A stretch of DNA of 64,000 nt from Mesorhizobium sp. AR02. Lineage in GTDB: Bacteria > Pseudomonadota > Alphaproteobacteria > Rhizobiales > Rhizobiaceae. Both the position numbers and the translations under genes were made by a program. Below the pieces are notes generated by a model, which saw only the letters and a program-made list of their open reading frames with translations, ran no database searches and had not been told where the DNA came from. Positions 22,643 to 33,494 of the stretch are shown piece by piece. The stretch is from positions 2,666,001 to 2,730,000 of the forward strand of contig NZ_CP080531.1 in NCBI RefSeq assembly GCF_024746835.1. Direction: 5' to 3'. Position 1 is the first letter of the stretch, and the number at the start of each line of letters is the position of its first letter.

Positions 22643-24549
22643 GCCATGCTCCGGGCGATGTTCTGGGTTTCGATGTCCTCGACCGAAGTCTCGATCGGCG
22701 CGCTGTCGTCGACAAGCCCCAGACCCTTCTTGCCCTGGATGCGGTGGAAGCGGGCATAGATGCTGTTCGGATCGGCCATCAGCGTCGCGTGCGTGCCTTC
22801 CTCGACCAGCCGTCCCTCTTCCAGCACTATGATGTGGTCGGCATTGACCACCGTCGACAGCCTATGCGCGATGACGATCGTCGTGCGGCCTTGCATGACA
22901 TGCGTCAGCGCCTCCTGGACGCGCGCCTCCGCCTCATTGTCGAGCGCCGAGGTCGCCTCATCGAGCAGCAGGACCGGCGCCTGGCGCACGATGGCGCGGG
23001 CGATCGAGACGCGCTGGCGCTGGCCGCCGGAAAGGGTCGAGCCGCCTTCGCCGACCGGCGTATCGTAACCTTGCGGCTGCTGGCGGATGAACTCGTCGGC
23101 TGCCGCCTGTTTCGCCGCCTGCTCGATCTCGGCGTCCGTGGCCGACAGGCGGCCGTAGCGGATGTTGTCGCGGATCGTGCCCTCGAACAGATAGGGCGCC
23201 TGCGCCACATAGGCGATCGACTGCCGCAGCGAATGCTTGGTCACCTTCGAGATGTCCTGGCCATCGACCTCGATGCTGCCCTGGTCGACGTCGTAGAAGC
23301 GCTGCAAGAGCGCCACCAGCGTCGATTTGCCGGCACCCGACGCACCGACGATCGCCGTGACCTTGCCGGCGGCGGCGGTAAAGCTCAGATCTCTCAGCAC
23401 CGGCATGTCAGCGCTGTAGCCGAACGTCACATTGTCGAAGCGCACCTCGCCGGTGGTGATCCTGGCCTCGACAGCATCGGGCACGTCGCCCTGTTTCGGC
23501 TCCAGGTCGAGCAACTCGTAGATCATGCGCGCGTTGACCAGCGCACGTTCCATGCCCACCTGTGTGCGCGCCAGGCGTCTTGCCGGATCGTAGGCCATGA
23601 TCAGCGCGGTGATGAAGGAAAACACCGCGCCCGGCGGCTGCCCAAGATACAGCGCCCGGTAGCCGGAATAGGCGACCACGGCGGTAATGGCGAGACCGCC
23701 GAGAATCTCGGAAATCGGCGACAGCCGCTCCGCGACGCGGGCGATCTTGTTGTTACGCTGCTCGGCCGTATCGGCCATGATGCCGATGCGGCGCGCCAGC
23801 TCGGCCTCCAAGGTGAAGGCCTTGACGATGGCGATGCCTTGCGTGGCCTCCTGCACGGACCCGTTCAGCCGCGAATTGATCAGCACGGATTCCCGGTTGA
23901 TACGCCGCAGTCGGCGGGTGATGTAGACGACGGCCCAGATCAGCGGTGGGCCGATCAGCAGCGAGCTGAGCGACAACACCGGATCCTGGTAGATCATCAC
24001 GCCGACGAGGGCGACCAGCGAGACTGCGTCGCGGCTGATGGAGGTCAGTGTCAGCGACAGCAGGTCGCGAACGCCGCCGACATTCTCGCTGACCTGTGCC
24101 GCCAGCCGGCCGGAACGCGTGTCGTTGAAGAAGTTGACGCCGAGCTTCATCAGATGATCGAAGGTGCGTTTCTGGTAACGCGCGACCAGGTTGTTGCCGA
24201 TCTTGGCCAACGCGACTGCCTGGCCGTAACCGGCGAAGCCGCGCAACAGGGAGGCTCCCATGAAACCGGCGCAGACCCAGAAGATTATGTCGCTGCGCCG
24301 CTCGACGAATATCCCATCGATCATCGGGGCCATGATCCATGCCAGAAACGCAGTGGTACCGGAAACAATCAGTAGGCAAGAGACGGCAACGACATAGGTC
24401 CAGCGATATTCGTCGCCGTTTTCAGCGAGGATGCGGCGGAGCACCGCCGTGACCTCGCCGGGCTGGACTTTTTGTTTGGGGGCTTGAAGTGTCAAATCAG
24501 GAGCGCTTTGTGGTTTCCGCCTCGTGGGACCGGGCTGCAAATTCGGCAC
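22639..24549 (-). CDS. MsbA-like ABC exporter (membrane domain plus ATPase)
   Basis: About 636 aa. Six membrane helices in residues 45-340 ([40 protein letters not shown] and others), then an ATPase with Walker [16 protein letters not shown]-loop VAQAPYLF, signature LSGGQRQR, Walker [13 protein letters not shown] and H-loop IAHRLS. It is a half-transporter that would dimerise; homologues flip lipid A, lipids or export polysaccharides and drugs. The start is uncertain: GTG 24549 gives the longest form, but its ribosome site (AGAGGG) is too close, and TTG 24540 is an alternative. Confidence 0.88.
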   Translation of the reverse strand: MPNLQPGPTRRKPQSAPDLTLQAPKQKVQPGEVTAVLRRILAENGDEYRWTYVVAVSCLLIVSGTTAFLAWIMAPMIDGIFVERRSDIIFWVCAGFMGASLLRGFAGYGQAVALAKIGNNLVARYQKRTFDHLMKLGVNFFNDTRSGRLAAQVSENVGGVRDLLSLTLTSISRDAVSLVALVGVMIYQDPVLSLSSLLIGPPLIWAVVYITRRLRRINRESVLINSRLNGSVQEATQGIAIVKAFTLEAELARRIGIMADTAEQRNNKIARVAERLSPISEILGGLAITAVVAYSGYRALYLGQPPGAVFSFITALIMAYDPARRLARTQVGMERALVNARMIYELLDLEPKQGDVPDAVEARITTGEVRFDNVTFGYSADMPVLRDLSFTAAAGKVTAIVGASGAGKSTLVALLQRFYDVDQGSIEVDGQDISKVTKHSLRQSIAYVAQAPYLFEGTIRDNIRYGRLSATDAEIEQAAKQAAADEFIRQQPQGYDTPVGEGGSTLSGGQRQRVSIARAIVRQAPVLLLDEATSALDNEAEARVQEALTHVMQGRTTIVIAHRLSTVVNADHIIVLEEGRLVEEGTHATLMADPNSIYARFHRIQGKKGLGLVDDSAPIETSVEDIETQNIARSMA

Positions 24550-24654
24550 CCCTCTTAACGCCCTGCGGCCGGATTGCCTATGCCCGAGGCTGATTAACTT
24601 CGTCGCGGGGCTTTAGCGCGTCCGCGGTCTCCCATGGGTTCCTGTAGCAGAAAA

Positions 24655-25680
24655 CTAGGCCTGCCAGCGGCGGCCCGCCGTCTGGACGCCGAACAGCGAC
24701 GGGTTTCGGGCGTAGGCGGCAAGGCCGAGAAGTGCTGCCAGCGGGTGGGTGATGACATAGACGGGCATGGTGCGCATCAGCGCGCTGTGCGGCGCCTTGT
24801 CCTCGAAGGCGGCGCGGAAATTGCCTGCTTTCAGCGCCGGCACAATCTTTTGCGCGATGCCGCCGGTCAAGAACACACCGCCACGGCTCATGAACACCAG
24901 GGCAAGATCGCCGGCGGTGCGCCCGAGGCATGTGACGAAGGTCTCCAGCGCTTCTTGCGCCACCGGATCGGTCTTGGCCAAGGCCGCACCGGTGACCTCG
25001 GCCGGCGTGGTGAAGGGCGACGGCTTGCCGTCTGCCTTGGCCACCGCCCGGTAGACGTTGACGAGGCCGCGCCCACACAGGATCTGCTCGCCGGAAATGC
25101 GGCCCTCAAGCTTCTCGATGTGCGGGAAAACCTCGAAATCGCGCGGTGAGCGCGGGCCGATGTCCATATGGCCGCCCTCGCCGGGCACCGGAATCCAGTG
25201 GCGCAAGGCATAGACCAGCCCGGCGACGCCGAGACCGGTACCGGGACCCAGCACGACGCGGCCGGCATTGGGCTCCGGCATACCGCCGCCGATCTTTTCC
25301 ATATGCTCTTCGCCGAGCGCGACGACGGCCAGCGCCTGCGCCTCGAAATCGTTGAGCACGACAATGTCGCTCAGGCCCAGGCTGGCGAACATCTGCCTCG
25401 GCTTGACGACCCACGGGCAGTTGGTGAGCTCGATCTCGTCGCCGTCGACCGGACCGGCCACCGCCAGCACCGCCGAATTGGGGCGCACCGACGAGCGGTC
25501 GAGCACCGCCGCCTGGATCGCCTCGTCGATGGTGTTGAAATTGGCGGTCTGGACGATTTGCGGCTCGGTCGGTTCGGAATTGGCGTCGAGCACGATCGAA
25601 AAGCGCGCATTGGTGCCGCCAATGTCGCCTATCAGGATTGGAAACCGCAACGACGTGTCGGTATCGCTTACGCTTGGCAT
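24655..25680 (-). CDS. glk: Glucokinase
   Basis: 341 aa, Glk (hexokinase-fold, non-ROK) family. ATP/phosphate motif [15 protein letters not shown], sugar-contact [43 protein letters not shown] and [14 protein letters not shown] are all in place. It phosphorylates glucose to glucose 6-phosphate. The ATG is at 25678-25680. An upstream gap of 185 bp to mepA holds no recognisable feature. Confidence 0.94.
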   Translation of the reverse strand: MPSVSDTDTSLRFPILIGDIGGTNARFSIVLDANSEPTEPQIVQTANFNTIDEAIQAAVLDRSSVRPNSAVLAVAGPVDGDEIELTNCPWVVKPRQMFASLGLSDIVVLNDFEAQALAVVALGEEHMEKIGGGMPEPNAGRVVLGPGTGLGVAGLVYALRHWIPVPGEGGHMDIGPRSPRDFEVFPHIEKLEGRISGEQILCGRGLVNVYRAVAKADGKPSPFTTPAEVTGAALAKTDPVAQEALETFVTCLGRTAGDLALVFMSRGGVFLTGGIAQKIVPALKAGNFRAAFEDKAPHSALMRTMPVYVITHPLAALLGLAAYARNPSLFGVQTAGRRWQA

Positions 25681-25865
25681 GCTCTCGTCCGTCCCCGGCG
25701 CCCCCTGACGGCGTCTCGCCGTTCTTCCGTTGACTAGCGCATGAGTTTGAAAAGGGAAACGGTTTTCGAACCCGGTAGCGCGCGCAGAGAGCTTCTGCGG
25801 CCAAACGGCCACTATTTCGCAAAAACAGTCCGCTAAACCGATTGAGCCGACCGATGGCGCGGCAA

Positions 25866-26957
25866 TCAGTTCGCGGGTGGCCGTGGCCGCGGAACGGGGG
25901 CGCCCATTCTGGGCGTCGCCGCGAAAGCATTTGCCGCGCCTGGCAAGTCGCCGCCACCGGCGGTGCTGGCAGGCTGCGACGGCGCTTCCGGTTCGGGTGC
26001 CGCGACCACGACCGGCACGGCGCCGCCGTGGTAGGTCGCCGCCTCGGCCGAGGCCGGGCCTGGCGCTTCGAGCACGGCGCGGCATTCCTTGGGCAGGTTG
26101 GCCATGGTCATCACATCACGGGCCTTCGGCGCGTCCGGGTTCTTGTTGGGCCGCCAAGGCTCCTCAGTGAACCACCAGGCCAGCGGCTTGCCGCAGCCCT
26201 CATCATCGGGCGTTGCCTCCTGCGCCTTGCAATTGGGCGAACCCGGCTGGCAGCCGATGCGCATGTGGAAATGATAGTCGTGGCCCCAGAACGGCCGGAT
26301 CTTGCGCAGCCAGGTGCGGTCGCCCTTGACCGTGTCGCAGAGTTTTTTCTTGATGCCGGGATTGACCAGGATGCGCTCGACCTCGGGGTAGCTCGCCGCC
26401 CGCTTCAGAAGCGCCGTATGCTGCGGCGTCCACAGCGCGTCCTTCACCAGATGCGTCTTCTCGTCGACCATCAAGGTGGCGCTCATCGATTCGCGCTGCG
26501 CCGTCGACAGCGGACGGCTGGGCATCGGCGTCAGCCAGATGTCGGCGTCGAGGCCGATCTGGTGCGAGGCGTGGCCGGTCATCATCGGGCCGCCGCGTGG
26601 CTGCGCGATGTCGCCGATCAGAAGGCCCGGCCAGCCATCGGCGGCGGCGTCGCGCGACAGTTTCTCGATCAGGGCGATCATCGCCGGATGACCCCAGCGG
26701 CGGTTGCGCGAGGGCCGCATCACTTCCCAGGTCGGGCCGTCCATGGGAATGGCGACGCCGCCGGCAAAACAGCCCTTGGAATAGAAGCCGATCGACTGCG
26801 CCGCAGTCGCGGTCGGCAGTTTCTCGGCGCCGAACAGGTCCTTTGCCCGCTCCTCCGCGCTTGCGGGCTGCACGGCGAGACCGGTCAAGGCAAGCAGGCC
26901 AAGAGCGGCCGCCGACAGTGACGATTTGCCGAAATATGGACGCATCGCTGTCTTCAT
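25866..26957 (-). CDS. mepA: Penicillin-insensitive murein endopeptidase
   Basis: 363 aa, periplasmic. A signal peptide ([24 protein letters not shown]) is followed by a LAS-type zinc peptidase: [15 protein letters not shown] supplies the first His and Asp ligands, and [12 protein letters not shown] the second His pair. Cysteines at GCQPGSPNC and GCGKPLAWW fit MepA disulfides. It cleaves D-Ala-meso-DAP cross-links in peptidoglycan. A proline/alanine-rich tail (residues 315-363) is longer than in E. coli MepA. The ATG at 26955-26957 was picked at the signal peptide. Confidence 0.93.
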   Translation of the reverse strand: MKTAMRPYFGKSSLSAAALGLLALTGLAVQPASAEERAKDLFGAEKLPTATAAQSIGFYSKGCFAGGVAIPMDGPTWEVMRPSRNRRWGHPAMIALIEKLSRDAAADGWPGLLIGDIAQPRGGPMMTGHASHQIGLDADIWLTPMPSRPLSTAQRESMSATLMVDEKTHLVKDALWTPQHTALLKRAASYPEVERILVNPGIKKKLCDTVKGDRTWLRKIRPFWGHDYHFHMRIGCQPGSPNCKAQEATPDDEGCGKPLAWWFTEEPWRPNKNPDAPKARDVMTMANLPKECRAVLEAPGPASAEAATYHGGAVPVVVAAPEPEAPSQPASTAGGGDLPGAANAFAATPRMGAPVPRPRPPAN

Positions 26958-27022
26958 GAAACCGGATCCCCACCGCAATCCCGAAGCCGAATCATAGCAC
27001 GCCGCGCCAGCGGCTTCGATCG

Positions 27023-27922
27023 TCAGCGCTTCATCGGGCTGCGCGCCTCGCCGTCGCGCCAGTCGCCTTTTGCCCACATATGGTCAAAGGCGGCGCGGTA
27101 GTCCGGAAAGCGCAGGGAATAGCCCGCCGCCTTGATCGCCGCATTGGCGACACGCTTGTTCTCGCCATAGAAGGACCGCGCCATGGGCGAAAGTTGGGCA
27201 GTGTCGAAGGGAATCTCCGGCGGCGGCGCGACGCCCATCAGCGACGCGGCATAGGCTACGACATCCTGCGGCGGCGCCGGCTCATCGTCGGTGACGTTGA
27301 AAATGCCGCCCTTGTTGGCTTCGATAAGCTGCCAGAGCGCCCCGGCAATGTCGTCGCAATGGATGCGGTTGAACACCTGGTCCGGCTTGACCAGTCGCCG
27401 CGCGGTGCCGTTTTCCAGATTGACCAGCGCGTTGCGGCCCGGGCCGTAAATGCCGGACAGGCGCAGGACTGCCACAGGCCGGCCGATCTCCTCGCCGAGC
27501 TTCAGCCACGCCTGCTCGGCCTCGACCCGCATGACGGAGCGTTTCGACACCGGCCGGCACGTGGTCTTTTCGTTGACCCAGGCGCCGCCATAGTCGCCAT
27601 AGACGCCGACGGTTGAGAGATAGCCGATCCATTCCAGCGCCGGCATCCCTGCGATTGCGTCCCGGGCGGCATTCAAGACGGGGTCGCCGGCTTCTTCGGG
27701 GGCGACCGAAATCACCAGATGCGTCGTTTTCTTCAGCGCCTCGCCGATTTCGCCGCTCAGCGCGCCGTCGAACAGCAGCGGTGCGATGCCGGCCTGGCGC
27801 AGCCCCTCGAATTTCTCCGGCGAACGCGTCGTGCCGAAAATCGTGGCGGCGCCCGGATTGGCGCGGGCAAAAGCCTTGCCGGAATAGCCGGCACCGAAGA
27901 TGAAGACCTGTCTTTCGCTCAT
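27023..27922 (-). CDS. NAD(P)-binding SDR/epimerase-like protein (YeeZ type)
   Basis: 299 aa. Rossmann loop [19 protein letters not shown], then [31 protein letters not shown] and [14 protein letters not shown]. This matches the extended atypical SDR group that includes YeeZ, whose substrate is not known. It overlaps queG by ATGA and is likely co-translated with it. Confidence 0.85.
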   Translation of the reverse strand: MSERQVFIFGAGYSGKAFARANPGAATIFGTTRSPEKFEGLRQAGIAPLLFDGALSGEIGEALKKTTHLVISVAPEEAGDPVLNAARDAIAGMPALEWIGYLSTVGVYGDYGGAWVNEKTTCRPVSKRSVMRVEAEQAWLKLGEEIGRPVAVLRLSGIYGPGRNALVNLENGTARRLVKPDQVFNRIHCDDIAGALWQLIEANKGGIFNVTDDEPAPPQDVVAYAASLMGVAPPPEIPFDTAQLSPMARSFYGENKRVANAAIKAAGYSLRFPDYRAAFDHMWAKGDWRDGEARSPMKR

Positions 27923-29073
27923 GCATGTGCCCTGGTTGGTCGCGCCAGACGCCATTCCTCGCGCACGGCATCATCGCTCTCGGTCATCAGGCCGATCGCG
28001 GCCCGTTCGGAATATTCGGCATCGGATACCAGCCGCGCCAGCGCCCATATTGCCGCGCCCCGCACCAGGGGCGAGGCGTCTCCAAGCAGCGCACGCACCG
28101 TGCCAGCCAGCCCGACCTCGCCGGAATTGCCGGCGGCGATCAGCACGTTGCGCACAAAACGGTCGCGGCCGATGCGTTTGATCGGCGAGCCGGAAAAGAA
28201 GGCGCGGAAGGCCGCGTCGTCCAATTCAAGCAGGTCGGCGAGTGGCGGCTCACGCAAATCGTAGCGCGCGGCGAGTTTTGCTTCGGAAGCTGCCCGGGCG
28301 AACTTGTTCCAGGGACAGGCGGCGAGGCAGTCGTCGCAGCCATAGATGCGGTTGCCGATCGCCTCGCGGAATTCATGCGGAATCGGCCCCTTGTTCTCGA
28401 TGGTGAGGTACGAAATGCAGCGCCGCGCATCGAGCCGGTAGGGCGCCGGGAAAGCGTCGGTCGGGCAAGCGTCGAGGCAGGCGCGGCAGGAGCCGCAATG
28501 GTCGATCTCGGCGCGGTCGGGCGCGAGTTCGGCCGTGGTGAAGATGGTGCCGAGAAACAGCCAGGAGCCGTGCTCACGGCTGACCAGGTTGGTGTGTTTT
28601 CCCTGCCAGCCAAGGCCGGCGGCCTCGGCCAGCGGCTTTTCCATCACTGGTGCGGTGTCGACGAACACCTTCACGTCGCCGCCGGCGCGCGCGACGATCT
28701 TGCCGGCGATTTCCTTCAGCCGGCCCTTCATCACATCGTGATAGTCGCGGTTCTGCGCATAGACCGAGATGGCGCCCCGGTCGTGCCTGGCCTGCAGGTC
28801 GCGCGGATCATGGTCCGGCCCGTAATTCATCGCCAGAACGACGATTGAGCGCACTTCAGGCCACAGCGTGGAAGGCTCGCTGCGGCGCGCAATCGTCTCG
28901 GCGATCCAGCCCATCGAACCGTGAAAACCGTCGGCGACGAATTCGGCCAGGCGCGCCGGCGCCAGCGGGATCGCATCGGGGGTGGTGACGGCTATGGCAT
29001 CGAAGCCGGCGCGCTGCGCCTCCGCGTCGATCAGCGCGCGCAGTTTTGCGGCGTCAGAAGTCGAGGTCCGCAT
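27919..29073 (-). CDS. queG: Epoxyqueuosine reductase
   Basis: 384 aa. Cobalamin-dependent domain with [20 protein letters not shown] and the catalytic region [10 protein letters not shown]. Two [4Fe-4S] motifs follow, [15 protein letters not shown] and [11 protein letters not shown]. The C-terminal HEAT-like tail ([13 protein letters not shown]) is usual for QueG. It carries out the last step of queuosine formation in tRNA. Its first 20 bases overlap the end of fzlA. Confidence 0.96.
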   Translation of the reverse strand: MRTSTSDAAKLRALIDAEAQRAGFDAIAVTTPDAIPLAPARLAEFVADGFHGSMGWIAETIARRSEPSTLWPEVRSIVVLAMNYGPDHDPRDLQARHDRGAISVYAQNRDYHDVMKGRLKEIAGKIVARAGGDVKVFVDTAPVMEKPLAEAAGLGWQGKHTNLVSREHGSWLFLGTIFTTAELAPDRAEIDHCGSCRACLDACPTDAFPAPYRLDARRCISYLTIENKGPIPHEFREAIGNRIYGCDDCLAACPWNKFARAASEAKLAARYDLREPPLADLLELDDAAFRAFFSGSPIKRIGRDRFVRNVLIAAGNSGEVGLAGTVRALLGDASPLVRGAAIWALARLVSDAEYSERAAIGLMTESDDAVREEWRLARPTRAHA

Positions 29074-29746
29074 AATGCGACACCGGCGACAGGCCGCGCA
29101 CGCGGTCGGTCAAGAGCGGCCGGAAGGAGGGCCGCGACTTCACCCTTGTATACCATTCGCGCGCCGCGGCGTGTTCGCGCCAGTCGATCTCGCCGAGATA
29201 GTCGAGCACCGACAGGGTCGCGGCGGCCGCGAGGTCGGCATAGGTGACCCTGCCGCCGGCAAGCCAATGGCGCGTGCCGGCCAACCAGTTGGTGTATTTC
29301 ATGTGCTGGCGAATGTTGGCGCGCGCCGCACGGATGGCACCCGAATCGGGCGAGCCGCCGCCCGCCGTTTCCGGCATGATCGGCTTCAGCACGCGTTCGC
29401 GCACCAGATGCCTCGTAACCTCGCTCTCGGCCTTGTTGAGGTACCAGTCGATCAGCCGGCGGATTTCGGCGCGCTGCATCGGGTCCTCGGCGAACAGCCG
29501 TTTGTCGCGCTTGAGCACCCCGCGCGTCTCGTCGAGATATTCCGAGATCACCGTCGCACCGACGATCGGCACGTCGCCTTCGGCGAGCAGGATCGGCAGC
29601 GTGCCGGCCGGGTTCAGCGCCAAGAACTCCTTGCGCCGCGTCCACGGCTTTTCCTCGATCAGCGCCAGTTCCTCGCCATACTCGCCAAAGGCGAGGCGGA
29701 CGAAGCGGCAGGTTGCGAACATGGGATGGTGGAAAAGCGTCAGCAT
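29054..29746 (-). CDS. fzlA: Glutathione S-transferase-fold protein, probable FtsZ-binding FzlA
   Basis: 230 aa. The thioredoxin-like N-terminal domain ([37 protein letters not shown]) and helical C-terminal domain ([20 protein letters not shown]) are those of a GST. The [13 protein letters not shown] start, the context beside queG, and the C-terminus ending in ADLDF fit alphaproteobacterial FzlA, which binds FtsZ filaments and is needed for constriction. It probably has no transferase activity. The name rests on pattern recognition; an ordinary GST is the alternative. Confidence 0.75.
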   Translation of the reverse strand: MLTLFHHPMFATCRFVRLAFGEYGEELALIEEKPWTRRKEFLALNPAGTLPILLAEGDVPIVGATVISEYLDETRGVLKRDKRLFAEDPMQRAEIRRLIDWYLNKAESEVTRHLVRERVLKPIMPETAGGGSPDSGAIRAARANIRQHMKYTNWLAGTRHWLAGGRVTYADLAAAATLSVLDYLGEIDWREHAAAREWYTRVKSRPSFRPLLTDRVRGLSPVSHYADLDF

Positions 29747-29905
29747 GGTTCCGCGATGATAAAGCGCACTGGCGAATCGCCGGGCGCACCGGTAAGTCTT
29801 GGCCGCCCGGTTAGCGGGCCGTCAGGGTGTTGCGACCTATAGGGGCAGTTCAACGCCATGACAAGCAAACCGTTCTGTTAGCCGTCGCGCAAAGCCGAGG
29901 TAGCC

Positions 29906-30712
29906 ATGGAAAGCCAGACCATCGTCGAAGCCCTGCTGCTCGGCCTGCTGGAGGGGCTGACCGAGTTCATACCAGTGTCCTCGACCGGCCATATCCTGCT
30001 CGCCGGCCATTTCCTCGGCTTCCACTCGACCGGCAAGGCCTTCGAGATCCTGATCCAGCTTGGCGCCATCCTGGCGATCCTGAGCGTCTACTTCCGCCGC
30101 CTGTGGCAGATGCTGCTCGACCTGCCGCATGACCGGCTGACGCGGCATTTCGTCATCGGCATCCTGATCGCCTTCCTGCCGGCGGCCATCATCGGCGCGC
30201 TGGCGCATGATTTCATCAAGACGGTGCTGTTCGAATCGCCACGGCTGATCTGCATCATGCTGATCATCGGCGGCGTCATCCTGCTGGCTGTCGATCGCAT
30301 GAACCTGAAGCCCGTATATCGCGACGTCGAGCGCTTCCCGACCAGGCTTTACCTGCAGATCGGGCTTTTCCAGTGCCTGTCGCTGATCCCCGGCACATCG
30401 CGCTCCGGCTCGACCATCGTCGGCGCGCTGCTTTTGGGCGTCGACAAGCGGGCGGCGGCGGAATTTTCGTTCTTCCTGGCGATCCCGACCATGGTCGGCG
30501 CCTTTGCTTTCGACCTGTTCAAGAACCGCAACGTGCTGACCACGGCGGATTTGCCCATCATCGCCATCGGCTTCGTCGCCGCCTTCGTCACGGCCTTGGT
30601 CGTCGTCCGCTACCTGCTCGATTACGTCTCACGCAACGGCTACTCGCTGTTCGGCTGGTGGCGGCTGGTGGTGGGGATTGTCGGTCTGGTGGCGTTGATG
30701 ATTTGGGGGTGA
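29906..30712 (+). CDS. uppP: Undecaprenyl-diphosphatase (BacA/UppP)
   Basis: 268 aa, about eight membrane helices. Two active-site motifs are present: [19 protein letters not shown] and [19 protein letters not shown]. It dephosphorylates undecaprenyl diphosphate so that the lipid carrier can be reused for cell wall synthesis; overproduction gives bacitracin resistance. The ATG at 29906 is the natural start; the 159 bp upstream to the divergent fzlA shows no clear regulatory motif. Confidence 0.96.
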   Translation: MESQTIVEALLLGLLEGLTEFIPVSSTGHILLAGHFLGFHSTGKAFEILIQLGAILAILSVYFRRLWQMLLDLPHDRLTRHFVIGILIAFLPAAIIGALAHDFIKTVLFESPRLICIMLIIGGVILLAVDRMNLKPVYRDVERFPTRLYLQIGLFQCLSLIPGTSRSGSTIVGALLLGVDKRAAAEFSFFLAIPTMVGAFAFDLFKNRNVLTTADLPIIAIGFVAAFVTALVVVRYLLDYVSRNGYSLFGWWRLVVGIVGLVALMIWG

Positions 30713-30733
30713 GGAGTGGTCCGCGACCTCCTC

Positions 30734-31111
30734 TCAATTCCTCCCATAAAACGCGTTCTCGACATGCACCGGCCAGCGCCAGGGCAGCACCGCGACCATG
30801 TCGAAGCGCATCGACAGCCTGCCATAGTCCGCCTGCCGCGACAGCCAGATGTCGGCGGCGGCCTCGATGCGGCGCTCCGATTCATGGCCGATCGCTTCCA
30901 TGGCTTCCATCAGCGTGCGGCGCGCCTTGACCTCGACGAACAGCACCAGGTCGCCGCGCCGCGCGATCAGGTCGATCTCGCCGAAGCGGGTGCGATGGCG
31001 GCGCGCGAGAATCCGGTAGCCTTTCAGCATCAGCGCCACTGCGGCCAGCCATTCGCCGCGATGGCCGCGCCGATAGGCCTTTTGGCGGCTGGCGCTCGGG
31101 CGCTCAGCCAC
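30734..31111 (-). CDS. yraN: UPF0102 family nuclease-like protein (YraN)
   Basis: 125 aa with the preferred GTG start. [40 protein letters not shown] and [15 protein letters not shown] form the endonuclease-like core (E...D...ExK). The function in vivo is not established. An in-frame ATG at 31168 would add 19 residues, but those are encoded mainly by a palindromic repeat; GTG 31109-31111, with GGAG nine bases upstream, matches the usual family N-terminus better. It is downstream of rsmI in the same direction. Confidence 0.85.
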   Translation of the reverse strand: MAERPSASRQKAYRRGHRGEWLAAVALMLKGYRILARRHRTRFGEIDLIARRGDLVLFVEVKARRTLMEAMEAIGHESERRIEAAADIWLSRQADYGRLSMRFDMVAVLPWRWPVHVENAFYGRN

Positions 31112-31138
31112 CGTCGCCTTCTCCAGAGTTTTGTTTGA

Positions 31139-31183
31139 CCATGATCTTTTCCGAAAACCGGTTTCCACTTTTCGGGATCATGG
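31139..31183. repeat. Palindromic repeat, family B (copy 2)
   Basis: CCATGATC...GATCATGG with inner TTTTCCGAAAACCGG and CACTTTTCGGG, almost the same as the copy at 12579-12624. It sits between rsmI and yraN, covers the rsmI stop codon, and supplies an alternative ATG for yraN. Confidence 0.85.
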
Positions 31184-32074
31184 TCTGTCCCTAAGCTCCA
31201 GCAGCCGCCGGTAAAGCGCCTGCTTCTGGCCGCCGGTCATCTTGGCGGCCTCAGCCGCCGCCTTGGAAGCCGGCATTTCGGCAGCGAGCGACAAAAGCAG
31301 GCGGTCGATATCCGCCGGTTCGTCGGCCTTCGCTTCAGCCGGGCCGACGCAGACGACGATCTCGCCCTTCGGCGTATCGGCCGCCGCATAATGGTCGGCG
31401 AGCACTTGCAGCGTGCCGATGCGCATTTCCTCAAAAGTCTTGGTCAATTCCCTGCCGATGGCGGCCTTGCGCTCGCCGCCGAGGGCTTCGACCATGGCGC
31501 CAAGGGATTCTGCCAGCCGGCGCGGCGATTCGAAGAAGATCAAGGTCGCCGGCACGGCTTTCAGGGCTTCCAGCCGGGTCAGCCGCTGGCCTGATTTGAC
31601 TGGCAAAAATCCGGCGAACAGGAAGGCGTCGGAGGGCAGGCCGGATGCCGTCAGCGCGGCAAGCGGCGCCGACGGGCCGGGGATCGGCACGACGCGAATG
31701 CCGTGGTCAATCGCCTCGCCGACCAGCCGGTAGCCAGGATCGGAGACCAGCGGCGTGCCGGCATCGGAAATCAACGCCACGCTCTGTCCGGCCTGAAGCG
31801 CTGCGATCAGTTTCGGCCCGGCCTCACCGGCATTGTGTTCGTGATAGGCCGTGGTGCGGCGGCGGATGCCGTAGCGGTCGAGCAGCACGCGCGACACCCT
31901 TGTGTCCTCGCAAGCGACGATGTCGGCGGCGGCGAGCGTCTCCAGCGCGCGCAGCGTGATGTCGGCGAGATTGCCGATCGGCGTGGCCACCAGATAGAGC
32001 GCCGGCTCGAGCGGACGGGCGGGGATTTCGGTCTGCCCGACCACATAGCTGCGCCTGCTCGTCTCATCGGTCAC
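31178..32074 (-). CDS. rsmI: 16S rRNA (cytidine-1402-2'-O)-methyltransferase
   Basis: 298 aa. Tetrapyrrole-methylase-like fold with LYLVATPIGNLADITLRAL, EDTRVSRVLLDRYGI, ALISDAGTPLVSDPGYRLV and PIPGPSAPLAALTASGLPSD. It uses S-adenosylmethionine to methylate C1402 in the decoding centre. GTG at 32072-32074 has GGAGG eight bases upstream. The 3' end runs into repeat B. Confidence 0.96.
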   Translation of the reverse strand: MTDETSRRSYVVGQTEIPARPLEPALYLVATPIGNLADITLRALETLAAADIVACEDTRVSRVLLDRYGIRRRTTAYHEHNAGEAGPKLIAALQAGQSVALISDAGTPLVSDPGYRLVGEAIDHGIRVVPIPGPSAPLAALTASGLPSDAFLFAGFLPVKSGQRLTRLEALKAVPATLIFFESPRRLAESLGAMVEALGGERKAAIGRELTKTFEEMRIGTLQVLADHYAAADTPKGEIVVCVGPAEAKADEPADIDRLLLSLAAEMPASKAAAEAAKMTGGQKQALYRRLLELRDRP

Positions 32075-32242
32075 TGATGCCGCCTCCGTTCAGCCCTGTT
32101 TGGCCTGCCAAATCTTGTTTGGCATGGCTGGCGCGGCCTTGCAAAAGCTCACGCCGATGTAAGGTAATCGCCATGCCTTCGCCACAGTAAGGAACCAAAC
32201 CGGCATTGGCAGATTTAGCCCCTGATTCCGGAGGAGGACAGG

Positions 32243-32428
32243 ATGGACAGCCTGAAGATACAGGACGCTTTCGAGCCTTACTATGCCGGCCGCAAGCGCA
32301 TTGCCGCCCCCAGGGACAAGCGCCTGCCTGCCAAGACCGACACCAGCCTGACCAGGCGGGCGACAACCGCCTTGCCGACGAATGTCAGGCTTTCCGACAA
32401 CGAACCCGACAGCACGACGGAGCACTGA
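32243..32428 (+). CDS. Small basic hypothetical protein
   Basis: 61 aa (MDSLKIQDAFEPYYAGRKRI..., ending DNEPDSTTEH). It has a strong ribosome site GGAGGAGG just before ATG 32243, which is the main support. No domain is recognised. The next small ORF begins 8 bp after its stop, suggesting a two-gene unit. Confidence 0.5.
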   Translation: MDSLKIQDAFEPYYAGRKRIAAPRDKRLPAKTDTSLTRRATTALPTNVRLSDNEPDSTTEH

Positions 32429-32435
32429 CCGAACG

Positions 32436-32624
32436 ATGCCCAATCGCTTCGATATCTTCATCACCCGTCTTGAAACGAAAACCGCCAGAGAAGGCGTGCC
32501 CCCGCATCCGATGAACGACCAGCACAGCGTTCGCCGCGAAAAGGCTGACGCCAAACCGGCCCGGAACGGAACGGCGCATGCCGAGAAGGATCGCGGCAAG
32601 CGCCGTTTCAAGCACGACGCCTGA
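32436..32624 (+). CDS. Small basic hypothetical protein, second of a pair
   Basis: 62 aa, Lys/Arg/Glu-rich and likely disordered (MPNRFDIFITRLETKTAREG..., ending KDRGKRRFKHDA). No ribosome site of note; support is proximity to the preceding small ORF and charged composition. Could be a chance frame. Confidence 0.35.
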   Translation: MPNRFDIFITRLETKTAREGVPPHPMNDQHSVRREKADAKPARNGTAHAEKDRGKRRFKHDA

Positions 32625-32651
32625 CCCCTGCGACTGGCCGAGACTGTCTGC

Positions 32652-32715
32652 CTTCGTCATCGCCGTGGCGACGCTAGGAGCGGAGCGACGCGGCATAGAC
32701 CCGAGGATGACGAAG
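32652..32715. repeat. Inverted repeat, family D (diverged copy)
   Basis: Arms CTTCGTCAT and ATGACGAAG around GCTAGGAGCGGAGCGACGCG. The perfect copy is at 50516-50578. Confidence 0.65.
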
Positions 32716-32722
32716 GTCTGGT

Positions 32723-33046
32723 TCACCCCAGATACCGAGAAACGCGGGCCTTCAGAAGGCTAATCAGCTCCAGGTCCATGAATTCGTAATCGTCCGGTAT
32801 ATCGAGACAGATGATTCGGGCCTTCTTCAGGCTCGTCTTGAACTTCTTCTGCAGTTTGGTGCGGTGCGCCTTTTCCATGACGAAGATGATGTCGGCCCAG
32901 GCGACCAAATCATGCGTCAGCGGCGTGTCGGCGTCGTGGTTGGTCCCCGCCGACGCAACCTCGATATCCCGGCGCGTGGAAAACACCTGCTCGGCGGTCG
33001 GGCTGCGCAAGCGGTTCTGGCTGCAGACGAAGAGGACGTTTTTCAC
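32723..33046 (-). CDS. Short low-molecular-weight protein tyrosine phosphatase-like protein
   Basis: 107 aa, the short form of the family. The phosphate loop VLFVCSQNRLRSPTAEQ has the C-x5-R-S motif. The C-terminal segment RIICLDIPDDYEFMDLEL provides a candidate general-acid Asp. It should dephosphorylate phosphotyrosine or a similar small substrate; the true target is unknown. The next gene upstream in the same direction (33089) encodes an unknown protein and may be co-transcribed. Confidence 0.8.
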   Translation of the reverse strand: MKNVLFVCSQNRLRSPTAEQVFSTRRDIEVASAGTNHDADTPLTHDLVAWADIIFVMEKAHRTKLQKKFKTSLKKARIICLDIPDDYEFMDLELISLLKARVSRYLG

Positions 33047-33088
33047 CAGTTGTTGGCTTCCTGGTTCCGCGGCCTTGCGGCTGCGACA

Positions 33089-33412
33089 TTACTCATCGAA
33101 CATTTCGCGTATCGACTTGGTCAGCGGTATGTACTGGTCAAGTGTCAGTCCGTAGAGTTCAAACTCCACCGCGTGCTCGCGCGGCAGCACCCTCAGATTT
33201 ATACCGACATAGGTAAGAAAGCCCCGAACTACATCGAACTCAGTCATGCCAGAGGGCTTCAATCTCGATATAACCTTCTGATTTTTGATAATTACGGCAT
33301 CGGCTTGATAGAAATCTTCGTCGGCCCGTGGTTTCGAAATCTCGGTCAATCCAAACTCGAAGACATCATCCGTGTTCACCGTGCGCAGCGTCTCATGGAT
33401 CAGATACTTCAT
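33089..33412 (-). CDS. Hypothetical protein beside the phosphatase gene
   Basis: 107 aa (MKYLIHETLRTVNTDDVFEF..., ending TKSIREMFDE). Soluble, mixed charge, no cysteine cluster or membrane segment. I recognise no family. Base composition is lower in GC than the neighbouring genes, so it and the phosphatase may have been acquired together. Its stop is 42 bp before the phosphatase start. Confidence 0.55.
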   Translation of the reverse strand: MKYLIHETLRTVNTDDVFEFGLTEISKPRADEDFYQADAVIIKNQKVISRLKPSGMTEFDVVRGFLTYVGINLRVLPREHAVEFELYGLTLDQYIPLTKSIREMFDE

Positions 33413-33494
33413 GGTGCACCCACATCGGAAACGGCATACTGGTTTTCAGCCAAGCCCGTAGCATCTTTGCCTGGGCAGAAAACTACCTTTTGGC

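Noticed and set aside
22609..24375. 588-codon plus-strand frame
   Set aside because: Exactly opposite the ABC exporter with intact Walker motifs; it is a shadow.
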